DNA of 64,000 nt from Pedobacter ghigonis (GCF_903166585.1 NZ_CAESCM010000009.1:186001-250000); one strand, 5' to 3'; positions 1 to 9,922 are shown, numbered from the stretch's first letter. Translations and numbers: made by a program. The notes: generated by a model not told the origin, from the letters alone.

Positions 1-1255
1 TGATGGTAGAAGCTTAGACTATACTAAAATGGAAGAGCAGTGGGGAGATGAAAATCCAGGCAAGTTTTCTTACACCGATACTGAAGTTTCAAGCGACCAA
101 CGCTGCTGCTGGATTACCTATACCAATAGCGATGTACACGAAACTTTAAAAGAAGGTTTCGAAAAATCTCCTATGTTTACTGGTCGGATTAAAGGTTTAG
201 GCCCGAGGTATTGTCCATCAATTGAAGATAAAATTAACAGATTTGCAGAGCGTGACAGACACCAGATTTTTGTTGAACCTGAAGGATGGAACACCTGCGA
301 AATTTATGTAAATGGATTTTCAACCTCACTTCCGGAAGATGTACAATTTAAAGCATTAAGATTAATTCCAGGTTTTGAGCAGGCCAAAATGTTCAGACCT
401 GGTTATGCCATCGAATACGATTTCTTCCCACCTACTCAATTATCTTTAACCTTAGAAACTAAATTGATCAGCAATTTATTTTTAGCCGGACAGATAAATG
501 GAACTACCGGATATGAAGAAGCAGCTTGTCAAGGTTTCATGGCTGGTATAAATGCACATCAAAAAATTACCGATAAACACGAACTGATTATGAAAAGATC
601 AGAAAGTTATATTGGTGTTTTAATAGATGACCTGGTTACAAAAGGAACTGAAGAACCATATCGTATGTTTACCTCAAGGGCAGAACATCGTTTGTTATTG
701 AGACAAGACAATGCTGATATTCGCCTGTCTCCTATCGGCCATGAGCTTGGTTTAATTTCAGATGAGCGTTTAGCTAAGGTAAATGAAAAAGTAGCCAATG
801 CCGAAGCGTTGGTAAAATTCACCAGAAGTCAGGGAATTGAAATGGCAGATGCAAATCCGATGCTTGAAAGTTTAGGATCGAGTGCACTTAACCAAAATGT
901 AAAAATTCACAGTTTGGTTGGAAGACCACATGTTGGCTTACAAGATATCATTCAGGTAAGTAAGCCATTGGCCGAAGCTACAAAAACACTGGATAATGAA
1001 ACCATCGAACAAGCCGAAATTAAAATTAAATACGAAAGCTATTTTGAAAAGGAAAATGAGATTGTAGCCAAAATGCTAAAAATGGAAGACAAAGAAATTA
1101 AGCCAGATTTCGACTACAATAAAATTGTTTCCATTTCAAAAGAAGCGCGCGAAAAATTATTTAAAATAAAACCACGAACTTTAGGTCAGGCTTCGAGGAT
1201 TTCAGGGGTTTCTCCATCAGATATCTCAGTTTTAATGGTTTATATCAATAAGTAA
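1..1255 (+). CDS. mnmG: tRNA uridine-5-carboxymethylaminomethyl(34) synthesis enzyme MnmG (3' part)
   Basis: The frame is open from base 2, so the start codon and the N-terminal GxGxxG FAD loop lie outside the window; about 418 codons remain of a family usually near 620. MnmG works with MnmE to build the cmnm5 group on wobble U34 of certain tRNAs, using FAD and methylene-THF. Visible family blocks are [16 protein letters not shown], the stretch [16 protein letters not shown], and the helical C-terminal domain that binds MnmE and tRNA, ending in a conserved [14 protein letters not shown]. No defect is seen. The gene is followed by a 120-bp spacer and a co-directional lipoprotein gene. Confidence 0.96.
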   Translation, partial: DGRSLDYTKMEEQWGDENPGKFSYTDTEVSSDQRCCWITYTNSDVHETLKEGFEKSPMFTGRIKGLGPRYCPSIEDKINRFAERDRHQIFVEPEGWNTCEIYVNGFSTSLPEDVQFKALRLIPGFEQAKMFRPGYAIEYDFFPPTQLSLTLETKLISNLFLAGQINGTTGYEEAACQGFMAGINAHQKITDKHELIMKRSESYIGVLIDDLVTKGTEEPYRMFTSRAEHRLLLRQDNADIRLSPIGHELGLISDERLAKVNEKVANAEALVKFTRSQGIEMADANPMLESLGSSALNQNVKIHSLVGRPHVGLQDIIQVSKPLAEATKTLDNETIEQAEIKIKYESYFEKENEIVAKMLKMEDKEIKPDFDYNKIVSISKEAREKLFKIKPRTLGQASRISGVSPSDISVLMVYINK

Positions 1256-1376
1256 TTGATAATCAGTAATTTAACTAAAATAAAATTGACTTTAAATAAA
1301 GCTATATAAGCGATAAAAAACTTTTTTTAATGTCACAGCTCCAAAAAGTATAAAAATCCGTCAGAACGATTAAAAT

Positions 1377-3023
1377 ATGCCAAATTTAAAAGAACAGTAT
1401 TTTAACCTTAAAAATTTAGCGGTTATATCCACCTTGCTCCTAATTTTTAGTTGTGCAAGTATACAAACACCTCAGGGTGGACCAAAAGATACTACGCCGC
1501 CAAAAGTTTTAAGTATGACTCCAAAAAATCAGACGAGAAATTTTAATGCTAAAAAAATCGTCATCGAGTTCGACGAATATTTTAACCTGAAAGATGAATT
1601 CAAAGAATTTTCAATTTCTCCCGATCAGGAAAAAGCACCCGAACTGAAAAAGCGCGGAAAAAGGTTAGAAATTAATCTTCAGGATTCTTTAGAAAAAAAT
1701 ACGACCTATACTTTAAATTTTGGAAAATCGGTAGCCGATGTAAATGAAGGAAACGTGGTTAAAAATTTATCATATGTTTTTTCTACGGGCCCTGAAATCG
1801 ATTCGCTTTCAGTAAGTGGTAAAGTAATTAATTCACTTAGCGACGAACCTGAAAAAGATGTAACGGTTTTTATTCTCCCGATCGAACGCGATACCCTTTT
1901 TGGAAAGAAACGTCCGTCTATTTATACCACTACCGATAGTGCGGGAACCTATAAATTAAATAACCTCCGCAAAGGTACTTATAAGGTTTATGCACTTAAA
2001 GAAAACAGTGGTGGCGGCGATAAAATATACCAGCAAATTTCGGATGAAGTTGGTTTTGTAAAAGAACCCATTGTAATTGATAAAAATCTGGAAAATATAG
2101 ATTTACAGATATTTAAAGAATTAGCCCCCGAATTTCGCGTTTTAGAGCGAAAACTCAATAATGATGGTAGCATACTCATCACCTTCAATCAGCAGCTTAA
2201 AAGCCCTAAAATAACGGTTACAGAGCCAGCTGCACTCGATGCAGGTAAGAAAGTTTTTTTCAATAAAACTAACGATACAACTAAAATATGGCTCAATGAT
2301 ATGAGTTTCGATTCGGTGAAAGTGGCCATTAACGATCAAGGGAAATTATTACAAACCTTAAATTTTACGAAAGGCAAGAAAGATACCTACACACGTGATG
2401 TAACGATTAGCGATAACCTCTCAGGTGGTAAACTGAACCCATACCAGCAACTTACCCTTACCTTTCCATTTCCGGTAACAGGAGCCGATCCAATTAAAAT
2501 AATCTTACTCGAAGACTCTGTAAAACGGAATAATTTTGAAGTAATTAAAGACAGTGTAGACTTTCTTAAATACTACATTAAATACCCCTGGAAGATTAAA
2601 AAGACTTACGACTTAAAATTAGGAGCAGGTGCATTTACAGCCATCTTTAATGCTAAAAATAAAGAAATAAACAAGCGCTTTAGTCTTGAAAGTGCAGATG
2701 CTTATACCACACTAGTGCTTAACGTTACTGTGCCCGATACCAGTAAACGTTACGTTGTTCAATTTCTAAACGAGAAAAAAGATATTATCAAATCATTTCC
2801 AGTAGGTAAGAATGAGAAAATTATCTTTTCTAAATACCCTGCCGGCAAATACATGATCAGGGTAATTTACGATGACAATAAGAATGGAATCTGGGACACC
2901 GGGAACGTAAAAGAAGGTTTTCAGCCCGAAAAAGTATGGTATTTAAAGGCATTAATGGATTTAAAACCCAATTGGGAGCGTGAAGATCCTTTGGTGATAC
3001 CTGCACCACCTAAAGGGCCTTAA
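1377..3023 (+). CDS. Ig-like domain lipoprotein
   Basis: 548 residues. A hydrophobic N-terminal segment ends at a lipobox-like LLIFSC (Cys about residue 26), so this should be a lipoprotein. The mature start TPQGGPKDTTPPKV is typical of a Bacteroidota family with a bacterial Ig-like (SbsA/Big_5) domain, here about residues 40-125 (IVIEFDEYFNL ... NTTYTLNFG). A CarboxypepD-like beta-sandwich follows at about 145-215 (SGKVINSLSDEP ... TTDSAGTYKLNNLRKGTYKVYALKE). The C-terminus ends with a DDNKNGIWDTG motif. The precise role is unknown; cell-envelope assembly or surface binding is only an inference. It ends just before hairpin repeat 3050-3130, which may serve as its terminator. Confidence 0.85.
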   Translation: MPNLKEQYFNLKNLAVISTLLLIFSCASIQTPQGGPKDTTPPKVLSMTPKNQTRNFNAKKIVIEFDEYFNLKDEFKEFSISPDQEKAPELKKRGKRLEINLQDSLEKNTTYTLNFGKSVADVNEGNVVKNLSYVFSTGPEIDSLSVSGKVINSLSDEPEKDVTVFILPIERDTLFGKKRPSIYTTTDSAGTYKLNNLRKGTYKVYALKENSGGGDKIYQQISDEVGFVKEPIVIDKNLENIDLQIFKELAPEFRVLERKLNNDGSILITFNQQLKSPKITVTEPAALDAGKKVFFNKTNDTTKIWLNDMSFDSVKVAINDQGKLLQTLNFTKGKKDTYTRDVTISDNLSGGKLNPYQQLTLTFPFPVTGADPIKIILLEDSVKRNNFEVIKDSVDFLKYYIKYPWKIKKTYDLKLGAGAFTAIFNAKNKEINKRFSLESADAYTTLVLNVTVPDTSKRYVVQFLNEKKDIIKSFPVGKNEKIIFSKYPAGKYMIRVIYDDNKNGIWDTGNVKEGFQPEKVWYLKALMDLKPNWEREDPLVIPAPPKGP

Positions 3024-3049
3024 AAGTATATTCTCATCACAGAAGAACC

Positions 3050-3130
3050 CGTCATTTCGACCGTAGCGGAGAAATCTATTAACTAAACTAATAGATTTCT
3101 ATACTCCGTTGCACTCCGCTCGAAATGACG
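3050..3130. repeat. Intergenic hairpin repeat, family R1 (GTCATTTCGA arms), copy 1
   Basis: An 81-bp near-perfect hairpin. The 11-bp ends CGTCATTTCGA (3050-3060) and TCGAAATGACG (3120-3130) are perfect inverted repeats. A second perfect 11-bp pair, AGAAATCTATT (3070-3080) and AATAGATTTCT (3090-3100), sits inside around a 9-nt loop. The left half shares 29 identical bases with the copy starting at 15586. It lies between the convergent lipoprotein and carbonic-anhydrase-like genes, so it could also terminate transcription. Confidence 0.85.
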
Positions 3131-3134
3131 TATA

Positions 3135-3647
3135 TCAGGAGTTAAACCAACCCGAATACATGATATAATTATCTGGTAACTTATTTAATAAAGCCCTTTG
3201 CTCTTCGGTAATGGGCTTTATTTTTTTTGCAGGTGTACCGGCATATAAATGTCCGTTCTCGCATATTGTATTCTCCAGTACAACAGCACCAGCAGCAATG
3301 ATACAATACTCCTCAATTACAGCATGGTCCATTACAATTGCACCCATGCCTATTAAAACGTGATCCTGTACGGTACAACCATGTACAATAGCATTATGCC
3401 CTACCGAAACGCGGTTTCCGATATGTGTAGATGCTTTTAAATAAGTAGCATGAATTACAGCTCCATCCTGGATGTTGGTTTCGTTACCAATTGTAATCGC
3501 ATTTACATCGCCTCTAATCACGGCATTAAACCAAACAGAACATTTATCGCCGATTGCTACATCGCCAACTATAGTGGCGTTTTCTGCAATAAAATTATCT
3601 GCTCCAATTTGCGGGTATTTATCTTTTACTGGTAATATTAAAGGCAT
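3135..3647 (-). CDS. Gamma-carbonic-anhydrase family hexapeptide-repeat protein
   Basis: 170 residues, the usual length of the YrdA/PaaY/gamma-CA-like left-handed beta-helix family. Hexapeptide repeats run through about residues 15-130 (for example IVGDVAIGDKCSVWFNAVIRGD). Three histidines in HATYLK, VGHNAIVHGC and related turns fit the trimer metal site. The C-terminal AGTPAKKIKP and helix are also typical. Members bind Zn or Fe and some have carbonic anhydrase activity; the substrate here is not shown. It reads toward the lipoprotein gene and lies downstream of nadB on the same strand with an 116-bp gap. Confidence 0.88.
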   Translation of the reverse strand: MPLILPVKDKYPQIGADNFIAENATIVGDVAIGDKCSVWFNAVIRGDVNAITIGNETNIQDGAVIHATYLKASTHIGNRVSVGHNAIVHGCTVQDHVLIGMGAIVMDHAVIEEYCIIAAGAVVLENTICENGHLYAGTPAKKIKPITEEQRALLNKLPDNYIMYSGWFNS

Positions 3648-3730
3648 TGTAGTATGTTTGTTAATTTCGATTTTTACATTACCTTAAATAAGTTTAAGGC
3701 AATTAAAATGATAATGGTTAATAAAATAAG

Positions 3731-3757
3731 AGATGCTGAAACGAGTTCAGCATGACG
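3731..3757. repeat. Short hairpin repeat, family R3 (ATGCTGAA...TTCAGCATGACG), copy 1
   Basis: ATGCTGAA (3733-3740) pairs with TTCAGCAT (3746-3753) around a 5-nt loop, followed by GACGAATAAA. The same outer sequence recurs at 8132-8173 and, reversed, at 24140-24171. It lies just past the nadB stop. Confidence 0.7.
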
Positions 3758-3763
3758 AATAAA

Positions 3764-5350
3764 TTAAAAAATAGTGTCTGTTAATTCCTTCGCATGTTCA
3801 GGATAATCTGTTGTAAAATGCAAGCCCCTGCTTTCTTTACGTTGCATAGCCGATTTTATAACCAGGTAAGCAGTTTGAATTACATTTCGCAACTCACACA
3901 ACTTAACCGATACCTTATTCTTTTTGTAAAATTCTTCAGTTTCCTGGTAAATTAAAAATAAGCGACGGTGTGCCCTTTCCAAACGGAAGTCGGAACGCAC
4001 AATACCCACATAATCACCCATTACTTTTTGCAATTCCCTTAAGTTGTGCGTAACCAAAACATCTTCATTGCTTTGCGTTACACCTTTCGAATCCCATTCA
4101 GGTATATTCTCCGGTATTACATTATTTTTAAAGTTCTCTATTGCATCCTGATAAATGCGGTGAGCAAACACAGTAGCTTCAAGTAAAGAATTGGAAGCCA
4201 ATCGGTTAGCTCCATGCAAACCAGTTGAAGAACATTCGCCGCAGGCATATAAATTTTTAATAGACGAACGGCCATATTCATCAACCAATATACCACCACA
4301 CATATAATGCGAAGCTGGTGTAACCGGGATATAATCTTTAGTCATATCTATACCTATAGACAAGCACTTGGCATAGATATTAGGAAAATGCTTCAAAATA
4401 TCAGCCTTCTTTCGCATGGTAATATCCAGGTAAACAAAGTCATCGCCCGATTTCTTCATTTCATTATCAACCGCCCTGGCTACAATATCGCGCGGTGCAA
4501 GCGATTTACGCTCGTCGTACTCGTGCATAAACTCTTCACCGTTCTTACGTCTTAAAACACCACCAAAACCGCGTACAGCCTCCGAAATTAAGAAAGAAGG
4601 ATACTCGCCAGGATGGTATAAAGCCGTTGGATGGAACTGAATAAATTCCATATTCCTCACTTTTCCTTTTGCACGGTACACCATCGCCATGCCATCTCCT
4701 GTTGCAATAACCGGATTTGTAGTGGCCGAATATACGTGGCCTGCACCACCCGAAGCCATTACAGTCACATTTGCCACAATCTTTTCCACATCGTTAAGCT
4801 CTGTGTTAAAGGCATATACACCATAACAGTTAATATCTTCAGTACGTTTATCCACAAACTCACCCAGGTGATGCTGGGTAATTAACTCCAGTGCGAAGTA
4901 ATGTGTTAATATCTCTATGTTCGGATTGGCATGAATTTCCTTCAATAATACACGCTCAATCTCATAACCTGTAATGTCTTTATAGTGCAAAACACGGTGC
5001 TCTGAGTGCCCTCCCTCCTTCGCTAAATCATAAAAACCAGAGTTATCTTTATCGAAGTTTATACCATAATCTATAATCTCCTGAATTCGCTGAGGCCCCT
5101 CTTTTACAACGATTTCCACAATTTTTTGATCGCATAATCCATCACCGGCAATCAGTGTATCGTCTATATGTTTTTCAAAAGAATCATCTTTATCCACAAC
5201 AACAGCTACACCGCCTTGCGCGTATTTTGTGTTCGATTCGTCTTCATTTGATTTGGTGACGATTAAAACCTTACCAAATTTTGCAGCCTTAAGCGCAAAA
5301 CTCAAACCCGCTATACCAGAGCCAATTACCAGAAAATCTACTTTTCTCAT
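3764..5350 (-). CDS. nadB: L-aspartate oxidase NadB
   Basis: 528 residues from the ATG at 5350, giving MRKVDFLVIGSGIAGLSFAL; a second in-frame ATG four codons upstream (5362) cannot be excluded. NadB oxidises L-aspartate to iminoaspartate with FAD, the first step of quinolinate and NAD synthesis. The N-terminal GSGIAGL dinucleotide loop, the substrate-region block GGHSEHRVLH, VMASGGAGHVYSAT, EFIQFHPTA and the Cys-containing MCGGILVDEYGRSS with ACGECSSTGLHGANRLASNSLLE are those of NadB rather than of succinate dehydrogenase, and there is no linked SdhB. It is divergent from nadA, the next enzyme, across a 450-bp spacer, as expected for a shared pathway. Confidence 0.95.
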   Translation of the reverse strand: MRKVDFLVIGSGIAGLSFALKAAKFGKVLIVTKSNEDESNTKYAQGGVAVVVDKDDSFEKHIDDTLIAGDGLCDQKIVEIVVKEGPQRIQEIIDYGINFDKDNSGFYDLAKEGGHSEHRVLHYKDITGYEIERVLLKEIHANPNIEILTHYFALELITQHHLGEFVDKRTEDINCYGVYAFNTELNDVEKIVANVTVMASGGAGHVYSATTNPVIATGDGMAMVYRAKGKVRNMEFIQFHPTALYHPGEYPSFLISEAVRGFGGVLRRKNGEEFMHEYDERKSLAPRDIVARAVDNEMKKSGDDFVYLDITMRKKADILKHFPNIYAKCLSIGIDMTKDYIPVTPASHYMCGGILVDEYGRSSIKNLYACGECSSTGLHGANRLASNSLLEATVFAHRIYQDAIENFKNNVIPENIPEWDSKGVTQSNEDVLVTHNLRELQKVMGDYVGIVRSDFRLERAHRRLFLIYQETEEFYKKNKVSVKLCELRNVIQTAYLVIKSAMQRKESRGLHFTTDYPEHAKELTDTIF

Positions 5351-5800
5351 TAATAAAAACATTTACTTTATCCACGGTGTTAATAACTATTGAATAAGTG
5401 TTAACTCTGTGTCTAAATAATCCTAACAAATAAATTTGAATGTTTAAAGCTACTCTAAAAACACAATTTGCCACAATCTTTTGCGCAATTTTTAACCAGC
5501 TTTCTACAAGTAATTAACTTTTTCCCCACTTATAAACAATTAACATTCCAGTATTGATAAAAATTGAAGCGATTTTCGATAAGCCTGAAAATCAAACCTA
5601 TGATATTAGATAAATGTAATCTAAATGTTAGTAAACGATTAATAACTTATCTTAAAGAAAGAATTTTCTGAACTTGCCAACATTATTAACACACTAATAA
5701 ACAAACAAGAATTATTTATTTAAAAATACTTATTAATTATTGAGACGTGGAAAGCTTTATCTTTGACCAACGTCAAAATTCAAAAAAGGAAAATTTAATA
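5351..5800. other. 450-bp divergent nadB/nadA spacer
   Basis: Very AT-rich and without a convincing gene. It holds a -7 match for nadA at 5758-5765. A minus-strand -7 match (CAAACCTA on the plus strand, 5593-5600) could serve nadB with an unusually long leader of about 235 nt. No riboswitch or clear operator palindrome was recognised. Confidence 0.5.
5758..5765 (+). promoter_or_regulatory. -7 promoter element upstream of nadA
   Basis: TATCTTTG matches the Bacteroidota -7 consensus TAnnTTTG. No good -33 TTTG is seen at the usual distance; the nearest TTG, at 5740, is only 15 nt away. It lies downstream of the GTG at 5747, so that upstream start is unlikely. Confidence 0.55.
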
Positions 5801-6799
5801 ATGAACATAGATGTCTTAGAAGAAATCAATAAAAAAGGTTTCGCAGAAGAAGAAATTGATCCGACGCTCGATCTTTTTGCCGAGATTGAGCGATTAAAAA
5901 AGGAGAAGAATGCAATTATACTCGCACATTACTATCAAGAACCTGATATTCAGGATATTGCCGACTATATTGGCGATAGTTTAGGTTTATCGCAAGAAGC
6001 TGCGAAAACGGATGCTGATGTAATTGTATTTGCCGGCGTGCATTTTATGGCCGAAACTGCCAAGATTTTATCGCCTGGAAAAAAGGTTTTATTACCCGAT
6101 GTAAAGGCAGGTTGCTCGTTAGCAGACAGTTGCCCGCCTCACCTGTTTAAGAAATTTAAGGAAAAATATTCCGATCACCTGGTAATCACTTATGTAAACT
6201 GTACGGCCGAATTAAAAGCTTTAAGTGATATCGTATGTACGAGTACCAATGCGGTGCAAATTGTGCAGAGTTTGCCTAAAGACCAGAAAATAATTTTTGG
6301 CCCCGACAGGAATTTAGGTGCTTATGTGGCTAAAAAGACAGGAAGGGATCTGGTATTGTGGAATGGTGCCTGTATGGTACACGAAATTTTCTCGCAGGAA
6401 AAAATTACAAAACTGAAAGAACGCCATCCGAATGCTAAATTTATTGCACACCCAGAATGTGAGGAAGTGATTTTAAAAATGGCTGATTATGTAGGGTCTA
6501 CTACTGGTTTGTTAAAATATACAATTAGCAACCCGGCTACTGAATTTATTGTAGCTACAGAAAGTGGCATTATTCACCAGATGGAAAAGGCAAATCCGTC
6601 AAAAACCTTTATTCCGGCCCCGCCAAATAACAGTTGTGCCTGTAACGATTGCCCTTATATGAAAAGAAATACGCTGGAAAAACTATATTTATGTATTAAA
6701 AATGGTTATCCGGAAGTTACTGTACCTGAGCATATTATTGATCAGGCCCGTAAACCGATTCAGAGAATGCTGGATATTTCAGCAGAGCTGGGTTTATAA
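5801..6799 (+). CDS. nadA: Quinolinate synthase NadA
   Basis: 332 residues from the ATG at 5801. An in-frame GTG at 5747 would lie upstream of the -7 promoter element and adds residues unlike the family, so 5801 is preferred. NadA is a [4Fe-4S] enzyme that condenses iminoaspartate with dihydroxyacetone phosphate to quinolinate. The three cluster cysteines appear in [19 protein letters not shown] and [40 protein letters not shown] and HPECEEV are family blocks of the triple Rossmann-like fold. It forms the NAD pathway pair with divergent nadB. Confidence 0.96.
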   Translation: MNIDVLEEINKKGFAEEEIDPTLDLFAEIERLKKEKNAIILAHYYQEPDIQDIADYIGDSLGLSQEAAKTDADVIVFAGVHFMAETAKILSPGKKVLLPDVKAGCSLADSCPPHLFKKFKEKYSDHLVITYVNCTAELKALSDIVCTSTNAVQIVQSLPKDQKIIFGPDRNLGAYVAKKTGRDLVLWNGACMVHEIFSQEKITKLKERHPNAKFIAHPECEEVILKMADYVGSTTGLLKYTISNPATEFIVATESGIIHQMEKANPSKTFIPAPPNNSCACNDCPYMKRNTLEKLYLCIKNGYPEVTVPEHIIDQARKPIQRMLDISAELGL

Positions 6800-6807
6800 T
6801 ACTTCAC

Positions 6808-6840
6808 AAACCTATCAGGTTTTTAAAACCTGATAAGTTT
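6808..6840 (+). terminator. Hairpin after nadA
   Basis: TATCAGGTTTT (6813-6823) pairs perfectly with AAAACCTGATA (6825-6835) around one base, and AAAC/GTTT extend the stem past one mismatch. A/T-rich sequence follows. It fits a terminator between nadA and the symporter, though the T run is weak. Confidence 0.55.
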
Positions 6841-6851
6841 ATTTAAGCTAT

Positions 6852-8090
6852 ATGGAAAAGAACAACATCCTTAAAAATTATGCGGGTTTATTGTGGCTTT
6901 TGGCTGGTATTACAGTTGGGAGCATAGTCGGTTTAATTTTTGGGAAAAGTGTTGAAAGTATAAAACCACTGGGCGATATATTTTTAAACCTGTTGTTTAC
7001 GGCTGTAATTCCATTGGTATTTTTTGCGGTTTCATCGGCAATTGCCAATATAGACCGCTCAAAAAAATTGGGAAAGCTATTAACCATTATGGTTTTGGTT
7101 TTTCTGGCAACGGTTTTAATTTCGGCAGTTTTAACGTTGGTGACCAGCTGGGTGTTTCCTATTCACCAACAACTGGCGGCCAGTAATTTACCCGAAGAAA
7201 CTACTAAAATTCAGTCAGTTGGCGAGCAAATGACTCAGCTTTTTACGGTTAGCGAATTTTATGAAATTGGCAGTCGTAAAAATATGCTGGCGCTGATTAT
7301 TTTTTCGGTTTTGGTTGGTTTTTCAACGCTATATGCTGAAGAATCGGGCGAGGGATTTAAAAAGTTTTTGGTATCGGGAAATGAGGTAATGAAAAAACTG
7401 ATTATCCTGATCATGAAACTGGGGCCTATTGGTTTGGGTGCTTATTTTGCCTACCAGGTTGGTGTTTTCGGACCGCAACTTTTTGGAACTTATGCAAAAG
7501 CGCTGGGTTTATATTATGGGGTTGGCGCATTTTATTTTATTGTCTTTTTTACCCTTTATGCTTTTATTGCAGGTGGATTTAAAGCCATAAAAATATTTTG
7601 GAAAAACAATATTGTGCCCTCTTTAACTGCGATTGGTACCTGCAGCAGCATTGCTACCATACCGGCTAATTTGGATGGAACTACCAAAATGGGCGTTCCG
7701 GCATATATTACCAATGTAACCATTCCACTGGGGTCTACACTGCACAAAGATGGATCGAGTATTAGTTCGATCATTAAAATTGTAGTTGTTTTTGCCATTT
7801 TTGGAAAAGATCTGGCCCATGTTGATACCATTATTCTGGCTTTAGGCATTACAGTTTTGGTCAGTATTGTTGAAGGTGGCATACCAAATGGCGGTTATAT
7901 TGGCGAGTTATTGATGATTTCGGCTTACCAGCTCCCACCAGAGGCTTTGCCTCCAGCCATGATTATTGGCACATTGGTCGATCCGATGGCAACATTATTG
8001 AATGCAACTGGCGATAATGTGGCAGCCATGTTAATTGCCAGGTTTACAGAAGGAAAGAATTGGATGGAAAATAAAAAATTGTCATCGTGA
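6852..8090 (+). CDS. Dicarboxylate/amino acid:cation symporter (DAACS/SDF family)
   Basis: 412 residues, nearly all hydrophobic, with about eight membrane segments and two re-entrant loops expected for the family. The family signature is seen as GTCSSIATIPANL (first hairpin, serine-rich) and the conserved HKDGSSISSIIK; MATLLNATGDNVAAMLIAR near the C-terminus is the second hairpin and TM8 with the N...D substrate site. Members couple Na+ or H+ to uptake of C4-dicarboxylates, glutamate/aspartate or serine; the substrate cannot be read from the sequence. Aspartate import would suit the neighbouring NAD genes, but that is only a guess. Confidence 0.9.
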   Translation: MEKNNILKNYAGLLWLLAGITVGSIVGLIFGKSVESIKPLGDIFLNLLFTAVIPLVFFAVSSAIANIDRSKKLGKLLTIMVLVFLATVLISAVLTLVTSWVFPIHQQLAASNLPEETTKIQSVGEQMTQLFTVSEFYEIGSRKNMLALIIFSVLVGFSTLYAEESGEGFKKFLVSGNEVMKKLIILIMKLGPIGLGAYFAYQVGVFGPQLFGTYAKALGLYYGVGAFYFIVFFTLYAFIAGGFKAIKIFWKNNIVPSLTAIGTCSSIATIPANLDGTTKMGVPAYITNVTIPLGSTLHKDGSSISSIIKIVVVFAIFGKDLAHVDTIILALGITVLVSIVEGGIPNGGYIGELLMISAYQLPPEALPPAMIIGTLVDPMATLLNATGDNVAAMLIARFTEGKNWMENKKLSS

Positions 8091-8131
8091 TGAAGGATGT
8101 ATAGGTGATGAATGTTGTAAGTTATAAAAAG

Positions 8132-8173
8132 AGATGCTGAAACAAATCCGATAGCTATCGGATCAGCATGACG
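8132..8173. repeat. Short hairpin repeat, family R3, copy 2
   Basis: ATGCTGA (8134-8140) pairs with TCAGCAT (8163-8169). Within it is a perfect 18-bp palindrome, ATCCGATAGCTATCGGAT (8146-8163). The outer sequence and the ACGA tail match copy 1 at 3731-3757, which lacks the inner palindrome. It may also terminate the symporter transcript. Confidence 0.7.
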
Positions 8174-8202
8174 ATAAAAAATATTGAAGAAAGAACAAAT
8201 AT

Positions 8203-9240
8203 ATGTTTGAAAATAAAGAACGTACAGATATTAATGAATTGGGAGAGTTTGGTTTAATCAAACACTTAACCACAAATTTTAAAATCAGAAATGACTATTC
8301 GGTAAAAGGTATTGGCGATGATGCTGCTGTTTTGGATTCCAAAGGAAAACAGACACTGGTTTCAACCGATCTTTTATTGGAAGGAATACATTTCGATCTG
8401 GCTTATGTGCCCTTAATCCACCTGGGTTACAAAGCGGTACAGGTAAACCTGAGCGATATTTATGCGATGAATGGAAAGGCCAGTCAGATTACGGTTTCTA
8501 TTGGTGTTTCGAGCAAGTTTCCTTTGGAGGCTGTTGAGGAAATTTATAAGGGTATTGAACTGGCTTGTAATAAGTACAATATCGATTTAATTGGCGGCGA
8601 TACTTCGTCGAGTAAACAGGGCTTGGTAATCAGTATTACCAGTATTGGCTATGCCGATGCCGATAAAGTGGTGTACAGAAACGGTGCCCAGGAAAATGAT
8701 TTGCTTTGTGTTTCCGGTGATTTGGGTGGTGCCTACATGGGCCTCCAGATATTGGAGCGTGAAAAATTAATTTATCTGGAAAATCCGCAGATTCAACCTG
8801 ATCTGGAAGGCAAAGATTACATCATTGAGCGTCAGTTAAAACCCGAAGCGCGCATGGATATTGTGGCACTTTTAGAAGAAATGGATATTAAACCTACCTC
8901 GATGATTGATATTTCGGATGGTTTGGCTTCTGAAATTTTGCATTTGGCAACTGAAAGCGATAAAGGCATTACGATTTACGAAGAGAAAATTCCTTTAGAT
9001 CCGATGACGTACGAAACAGCGCGTGAACTGGGAATCGACCCAACTGTTTGTGCTTTAAGTGGTGGCGAAGATTACGAATTGCTATTTACCATTAGTCAGG
9101 ATGATTATAAAAAACTGAAACATGATGTAGATATCACGGTGATTGGACATGTAACCGATAAAAATTCGGGTTGTAAAATGGTTTCGAAATCAAACAATGT
9201 ACATGAGTTAAAAGCCCAGGGTTGGAATGCTTTTAAATAA
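8203..9240 (+). CDS. thiL: Thiamine-phosphate kinase ThiL
   Basis: 345 residues. It phosphorylates thiamine monophosphate to the cofactor thiamine diphosphate with ATP. GIGDDAAVL near residue 40 is the acidic Mg-ATP motif of the PurM/ThiL fold. STDLLLEGIHFD, HLGYKAVQVNLSDIYAMNG, LIGGDTSSSK and the C-terminal MIDISDGLASEI and SGGEDYELLF are the remaining signature blocks. There are no other thiamine genes or THI box nearby. The stop codon abuts the start of the next small membrane protein gene, so the two are probably co-transcribed. Confidence 0.95.
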   Translation: MFENKERTDINELGEFGLIKHLTTNFKIRNDYSVKGIGDDAAVLDSKGKQTLVSTDLLLEGIHFDLAYVPLIHLGYKAVQVNLSDIYAMNGKASQITVSIGVSSKFPLEAVEEIYKGIELACNKYNIDLIGGDTSSSKQGLVISITSIGYADADKVVYRNGAQENDLLCVSGDLGGAYMGLQILEREKLIYLENPQIQPDLEGKDYIIERQLKPEARMDIVALLEEMDIKPTSMIDISDGLASEILHLATESDKGITIYEEKIPLDPMTYETARELGIDPTVCALSGGEDYELLFTISQDDYKKLKHDVDITVIGHVTDKNSGCKMVSKSNNVHELKAQGWNAFK

Positions 9241-9702
9241 ATGATAATAATAAGCGATATTTTGAAGAGACCGGCACTTTATTTAAGTGTTGGTCTCTTT
9301 GTTTTTTCATTAACCAGACCTGCTTTAATTATTGAAACAGGAAACGGTTTAAAATCTGACGAATCATTTCTCTATTTTATAATTGGCAGTATTGCCATAT
9401 TAGGCGGAGGTACTTCAGAGTTTCTGGTATGGCTTGCTAATCCTTTATATTTTATCTCTTTATTCTTATTGATTAAGAATAGAAAGGGATCAATTTATTT
9501 TATTATTATAGCAAATTTTCTAGCTATTTCATTTTTACGTTGGAAAGAAATATTGATTTCTGAAAGTGGTTCTACTGGAAAAATTATCTCATTTTCTTCG
9601 GGTTATTATTTATGGGTTGCAAGTATTGTTGTTTTGCTTTTTGTAAGTATCTGTCAGTTAAAAAAGGATCCTACATCCCCGAAAGAAGTGAGCAATCATT
9701 AA
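9241..9702 (+). CDS. Small membrane protein of unknown function
   Basis: 153 residues whose ATG directly follows the thiL stop codon, implying translational coupling. About four hydrophobic segments are seen (roughly residues 9-30, 43-78 as two, 83-100 and 121-142) with a short hydrophilic tail. No family motif was recognised. Its link to thiamine is only positional; it could be a transporter-like accessory or unrelated. Confidence 0.7.
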   Translation: MIIISDILKRPALYLSVGLFVFSLTRPALIIETGNGLKSDESFLYFIIGSIAILGGGTSEFLVWLANPLYFISLFLLIKNRKGSIYFIIIANFLAISFLRWKEILISESGSTGKIISFSSGYYLWVASIVVLLFVSICQLKKDPTSPKEVSNH

Positions 9703-9735
9703 ATAATGTAGTTTAAAATCCTATTTGATGTTTGC

Positions 9736-9765
9736 TTTTCAGCTGAAAAATTCCTGCAATGACGA
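9736..9765. repeat. Palindrome and R2-like remnant
   Basis: The perfect palindrome TTTTCAGCTGAAAA (9736-9749) is followed by GCAATGACGA (9756-9765), identical to the right end of the R2 repeat at 24234-24331. No matching left arm is seen, so it looks like a decayed copy. Confidence 0.4.
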
Positions 9766-9922
9766 TTTTTTGTTAATAGAGATTAATCTTATTCAGACTG
9801 ATAACCAAATAATTGCACTATATACTGAAGAACAAAAAATATAAAAAAAAATCGTCTAATAGGGTTTAAATAAAAATCACTAACTTAGTAGGTTTTTAGC
9901 TTGTGTTTTTATAAAAATTGCC

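Noticed and set aside
4848..5376. Three TTATCCAC(A/G) DnaA-box-like sequences near mnmG (gidA), suggesting oriC
   Set aside because: Two lie in nadB and are explained by Val-Asp-Lys codons (GTG GAT AAA on the coding strand). Another exact box lies in mfd. The nadA/nadB spacer has no box cluster, so an origin is not supported without GC-skew data.
5747..5800. GTG start for nadA at 5747
   Set aside because: The -7 promoter element at 5758 lies downstream of it and the extra 18 residues do not look like NadA.
8091..8202. Thiamine riboswitch (THI box) before thiL
   Set aside because: The spacer is only about 110 bp, is occupied by the R3 repeat, and lacks the CTGAGA and ACCTGA-type core.
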